Assembly (NCBI GenBank): GCA_019321725.1
Contig: CM033105.1
Location: forward strand, 15,265,632-15,329,631
Length of the DNA: 64,000 bases
Origin: Paulownia fortunei
Taxonomy: Eukaryota > Streptophyta > Magnoliopsida > Lamiales > Paulowniaceae
Reading direction: 5' to 3'
Shown: positions 59,889 to 64,000 of the stretch, in pieces
Layout of the letters: each line of letters opens with the position of its first letter
How positions within the stretch are numbered: position 1 is the first letter of the stretch
Translations under genes and position numbers: made by a program
Notes under the pieces: model-generated
The model's database searches: none
What the model saw: the letters and a program-made list of their open reading frames with translations, nothing else
What the model was told of the DNA's origin: nothing

Positions 59889-60557
59889 GTCAAACCATAC
59901 ACTAAGAAAATTGACAATTTGAAGATGCCAGTTGGCTATCAACCCCCAAAATTTTAGCAATTTGATGGCAAAGGAAACCCAAAGCAACATATAGCTCATT
60001 TTATTAAGACGTGCAACAATGCTGGAACATATAAGGACTATCTGGTTAAGCAATTTGTTCGCTCATTGATGGAAAATACATTTGATTGGTACACTAACCT
60101 GGAGGCAAACTCAAACTCAATTGATAGTTGGGAGCAGTTGGAACAAGAGTTTCTCAATCACTTTTATAGCACCCATCGTACTGTTAATATGGTCAAACTT
60201 GCTAACTTAAGACAAAAAGAAAACGAACCTGTGCTTAAATATATCAATAATTGGAGAAATTTATCTTTGAATTGTAAATATACTTTATCAAAAACTTCTG
60301 CAATTGAGATATGCATCCAAGGAATACAATGGGGTCTCTGCTACATACTTCAAGGAATCAAACCAAAAACTTTTGGAGACTTGGCAACTCGTGCACATGC
60401 CATTGAGTTAAGCATGAATTTTGACAAACAAAAATGGCCAAGTAATATCAGTGATGATGAAGATGAAGAAGATGCGGTATCATATGCAATAACTACTAAC
60501 TTTGACTTTTCAATGCTCCTAGATATGAGCATAAACTATCTAAATTTTTCAAATTGA
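59889..60557 (+). pseudogene. gypsy gag fragment D
   Basis: Plus-strand capsid: KPYTKKIDNLKMPVGYQPPK, a TAG where Gln is expected, QFDGKGNPKQHIAHFIKTCN, VKQFVRSL, FDWYTNLEA, 'IDSWEQLEQEFLNHFYSTHR' and 'ATRAHAIELSM'. From 60066 to 60557 it is open for 163 codons. The motif set is that of a widespread plant gypsy gag. It lies head-to-head with copia fragment C. No protease or RT follows; tandem repeats do. Confidence 0.82.
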
Positions 60558-60960
60558 AGTTTTCTCAAGTGCTCCTTGATAAGAGTATAAACTTTTAGTA
60601 AAGTTCCTTGATATGAGCATAAAAGTTCTACAAATCAAATCAAATGAAGCACTCCTTGACAAGAGTATAAAAGGTCTATAAGTTAAATTCAAATAAAGAT
60701 TCCTTGATACGAGTATAAACCATCTATAAATTCAAATTCAAATGAAATACTCTTTGACATGAGTATAAAAGGTCTACAAGTCAAATCAAATGAAAACTCC
60801 TTGATACAAGTATAAACTATCTAACAAATTTTAAATTCAAATTGAGACTCCTTGATACAAGTATAAACTATCTACAAAGTCAAATTAAGTCAAGAACTTA
60901 TTGATATGAGGATAAACTATCTATAAGTTCAAATCAATTCAAAAGATTTCGAGACTTATT
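60490..60960 (+). repeat. Tandem array of about eight diverged 55-60 bp units
   Basis: The core CTCCTTGATA(C/T)GAGTATAAA, followed by CTATCTA(C)AA and TCAAATTCAAATGAA-type sequence, recurs at about 60508, 60569, 60600, 60650, 60697, 60750, 60796, 60848 and 60897. The array starts in the last codons of gag D and runs beyond its stop. Confidence 0.85.
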
Positions 60961-62559
60961 TATTTTTCACAACTACAGGATGCACGTGAACAAGTCTCGA
61001 TGGGGTATTTGCAAACATAAAAAATTTGGAGCCAATTATGCATTGACATGTGTAATAAATTTTAACTTATCAATTTTATATTTTTATTTATTTTTAGAAT
61101 TATCATTAAATTTTAAAAATTAAATAGAATATTTTATTGATAAAATTAAATATTACTATGTGTCAAATTATGATATTTTGGCAATAAAGATCGTATATTG
61201 TAAATTATAGAAGTGAATACCAATATTATAGTAACTCAAATCACATTTTGTGATTAATGCAATAAATTTCTATCAAATCATGAAAAATCAATCAAATCCT
61301 TCCATATCATTAAATAAAAAAGGCAAGAGCCCTCATTCTACAAGTATAAATAGGGATCATATCCTAGAAGTCAAACACAAGTGGAGAAGAAGAAGTCCAA
61401 TTAAGAAAGGTGTTGGAGGAAGTTCTCTCAACCCAAGTCCATCAAATTCAAGGAGATCCATGGTGTTCAAGGCGAAAAGCAAGACAGTTATCGCAGAGCT
61501 CATGAAATCATGTCATTTAATTTGAGATTAAATTGTTAAACCCTCAAATTAACGTTATTGAAAATCAAGTCAATCTTGGAGGAGATCGGAGGTTCAATTC
61601 TATCAAGAAGTTACCAAATCCACAAAGTCAACATTTCTTGCAGAAAATAATCAGAGGATCAATGGAGATTATATCTACATATTTTCATCAAATTCAATAA
61701 AATTTTATTTGTACTATTTTTCTTGTTTGTAATTTTTGCAGACAACGAAAATTATGTTATAGGGTGTCCAAAGAATTATCTCAATAGGCTCAAGAGGGGA
61801 CATTAGGGAATAATTCAATTATAGGTTAGCTTGAAAGGCTCAAATAGTCCAAAAATAGCCTAAATCATCTCCTTAATGCTATGCCACCTAGGATTTCGCC
61901 TCGACTAGTGATTAAGCAAGTTCTAGAGGTTGGTGGGATCATTTAGAAAATAATTAGACCTTATAAACTGTCTCTAAATAATTAAATGTAACTTAACAAA
62001 CTATTTAGTGCATCAAGATTCACAAGACCTCATAAAGTAAATAAAATCAATTTTTGATATTTAGATATGTAAAATAAACGTACATATTCTAATATTCACT
62101 TTTTATTTTAAACATGCACATTGTTCATCACTAAACTTGACAATCAATAAAATAAACAAGTCAATGAACCAAAACAAGCTACAAATAAGAATTAAGCGTT
62201 TCAAACAATATGCAACAAGCAATTATCCTAAACTGCACCCAAACTTAATATAAGCATTGTCCTTAATGATTAAGAAACTTATAAAATTAGAGGACTTTCC
62301 TGAAAATGGGTGGTGTTCTTTTGGAATTAAAATCTTGTTTTTTTTTTTTTTTTTTTTTTGTATTTTCAGTATTTAGCTTGCAAAAAATGAGTAAAATATC
62401 AAGGAACAATCACATGATATGAAACAACACACTAATAACAAGAAATAAAACAACACACGTGAAAACAAGAAAAGAGAGCTTGTGTTTCCTCCCAAGAAGT
62501 GCTTTGTTTAAAGTCTTTAGCTAGACTGAAACCGAATACCTTATGTTGCTTCCCCAAGT
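60961..62559. other. Non-coding region between gypsy fragments D and E
   Basis: AT-rich, no recognisable gene. The frame at 61250-61525 is probably LTR or leader. A run of about 21 T lies at 62339-62359. The right part (about 62200-62560) is probably the 3' non-coding end of minus-strand element E. Confidence 0.5.
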
Positions 62560-62583
62560 GGAAGATTAGATATCTTCCAAATT

Positions 62584-63480
62584 TTATTTCTGTAATAATG
62601 TTTCAACCTTGACCATTGACACGAAATAATGTGTAATCCTTACCTTTGAGCTAACCGCCCCAAATGGAAATGTCTTGTTGACATTGAAGGGATCAGACCT
62701 TCTAGATTTTAATTTTTCGAAAAAAAGTTTTAATCTAGAATTGAAAAGCAACATAAGTTGTTCGGGTTGAAATTTCTTTCTCAAGATCATTTTTCATGCC
62801 ATTGTTTTGTTTTTTCTTTATAGATTTTTGCATTTTTATAGGCATCAAGCCTGAATTCCCCCATTTCATTGAGTTGCAACAATCTTTCTTCTCCAATTGC
62901 TTTTGTATCAAAATTTAATTGTTGTACAACCTAATATGCTCTATGTTCTAGCCCAACGGGGAGGTGACAAGCTTTTCCATAAACTAATCGATAAGGAGAT
63001 ATACCTATAGGAGTTTTATATGTTGTGCGGTATGTCCACAACGCATCATCAAGCTTATGTGTCCAATCCTTTTGATTAATGCTTACTGTTTTCTCAAGGA
63101 TTTGCTTCACTTCCCGATTTGAGATTTTGGCTTGTCCATTTGATTAAGGATGGTATGCAAAGAGCTACCTTGTGTTTTACACCATACTTAGCCAGAAGGT
63201 TATTAAACATTTTATTGCAAAAATGAGAACCTTAATCACTTACAATTGCTCTAGGTGTGTCAAAACGAGTGAAAATGTGTTTGTGTAAGAATTTAAGCAC
63301 TATCTTGACTTCATTAGTAGGTGTGGTAATTACCTCTATCCATTTGAAGACATAATCCACAACAAACAAAATGTATGATCGACTATTTGATGGAGGAAAT
63401 GGTCCCATAAAGTCAATCCCCCAAACATCAAAGAGTTCAACTTCTATCATGATAGTCAAAGGAAACTCATGGTGTCTAGT
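62584..63480 (-). pseudogene. Integrase core and C-terminus of element E
   Basis: VWGIDFMGPFPPSNSRSYIL (first catalytic Asp), FVVDYVFKWIEV and RAIVSD (second Asp). HP, a stop, then [13 protein letters not shown] at about 63150, where the usual catalytic Glu position reads Lys. Then [24 protein letters not shown] sequence and the C-terminal QLMLLFNSRLKLFFEKLKSR, with FNVNKTFPFGAV. Frame breaks and nonsense codons prevent function. Confidence 0.8.
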
Positions 63481-64000
63481 AATTGTTCCAGTCCTTTAAC
63501 AACGATCACATGTCTGCACAAATGTATAACAATTCTTAAACAAAGTTGGCCAATAAAAACCGAATTGCAATACCTTAAAAATTGTAGGTCCAAAATGACC
63601 ACCGCATGAGGATGAATGACAATGCTTTAGAATTTCATTTGTTTCCTCCATTAGAATGCATATCCGAATCACATAATTTGAACACATTTTGAAGAGCAAG
63701 GGATCATCCCATAGATATAATTTCACATCATGTAAGAATTTTTTCTTTTGATGATATGTGAGGTCTGGGGGCAATAATCCACCTGCAAGATAATTCACAA
63801 AATCTGCATACCAAGGTAAATTATCTTTGATTGCCAAAATAAACTCATCTAGGAAAAATTCTTTAATTCGCCCTTCAAAGTTCTCATTGTTCTGCTCCAA
63901 CCTCGATAAGTGATCTGCTACCATATTTTCACTTCCTTTCTTGTCTTTCATTTTAAGATCAAATTCTTGAATAAGGAGTATCCACCAAATTAATCTTGAT
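63481..64000 (-). pseudogene. RNase H end and integrase zinc finger of element E (partial)
   Basis: From the edge: the last RNase H residues ([15 protein letters not shown], then [20 protein letters not shown]). 63951-63496 is open for 151 codons: [10 protein letters not shown] closes RNase [18 protein letters not shown], '[13 protein letters not shown]', FYWPTLF and CDRC form the HHCC zinc finger. Confidence 0.85.

Larger units (their letters stand above)
62560..64000 (-). mobile_element. Athila-like Ty3/gypsy element E, right end outside window
   Basis: Minus-strand pol: the end of RNase H at the window edge, then the integrase zinc finger, core and C-terminus down to 62584. Strongly similar in layout to element A at the left edge (WGIDFMGPFP in both) but a separate copy. 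No LTR was identified on its left side. Confidence 0.8.

Noticed and set aside
60490..60960. Possible CRISPR array
   Set aside because: Units are diverged, spacers are not unique, and the sequence is plant nuclear; it is a minisatellite.
1..64000. A previously undescribed multi-gene system
   Set aside because: Everything with coding sense is either a known transposon type or one of two conserved host genes. I see no cluster of unknown genes that could form a system.

Overview
This window is plant nuclear DNA, most likely from a eudicot with a moderately repeat-rich genome. I cannot name the species. The reasons are plant-type LTR retrotransposons with tRNA-iMet and tRNA-Asp primer sites, small AT-rich MITEs, and GT-AG split genes with TATA boxes. 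There are no operons, CRISPR arrays or prokaryotic signals.

Layout. (1) 1-9334: an Athila-like Ty3/gypsy element (A) on the minus strand, its left end cut off by the window. Its reverse transcriptase (RT) is split by a 2.9 kb internally deleted Ty1/copia element (2002-4943, TSD TTGAC). (2) About 9761-28202: a second Athila-like element (B) on the plus strand. Its 5' LTR is split by a complete 10.4 kb Tekay/Del-like gypsy element (10393-20785, TSD ATAAC). Its leader carries a probable solo LTR (21251-23410, TSD TTATA). B has lost most of pol. (3) 28203-29664: AT-rich upstream DNA. (4) 29665-45978: the one clearly intact host gene, a six-exon CNOT10 (CCR4-NOT subunit 10) orthologue encoding 855 residues. 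Its introns 2 and 5 (7.4 and 3.3 kb) hold MITEs, a 344-bp tandem duplication and simple repeats. (5) 45979-50052: intergenic DNA with a foldback element and a pyrimidine-rich tract. (6) 50176-56102: a four-exon cytochrome c oxidase subunit 6b-like gene with an in-frame TGA in exon 3. Its 4.9 kb first intron holds a rearranged Tat-like gypsy fragment. (7) 57250-64000: a decayed minus-strand copia fragment, a plus-strand gypsy gag with tandem repeats behind it, and a minus-strand Athila-like pol (E) running off the right edge.

The transposon reading frames are broken, and most stops I could place replace Gln, Arg or Trp codons by C-to-T or G-to-A transitions. That fits decay of methylated cytosines. 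The Tekay-like element is the clearest case: eight nonsense codons, all readable as former CAA/CAG, between LTRs that differ by only about 12 substitutions. It was probably already dead when it last moved.

I found no new multi-gene system. The points most worth checking are the dead-on-arrival Tekay copy, the TGA in the COX6B-like gene, the integrase-to-RT fusion in its intron, and a tandem duplication in CNOT10 intron 2 that may be an assembly artefact. All family calls come from reading motifs by eye, without database searches.
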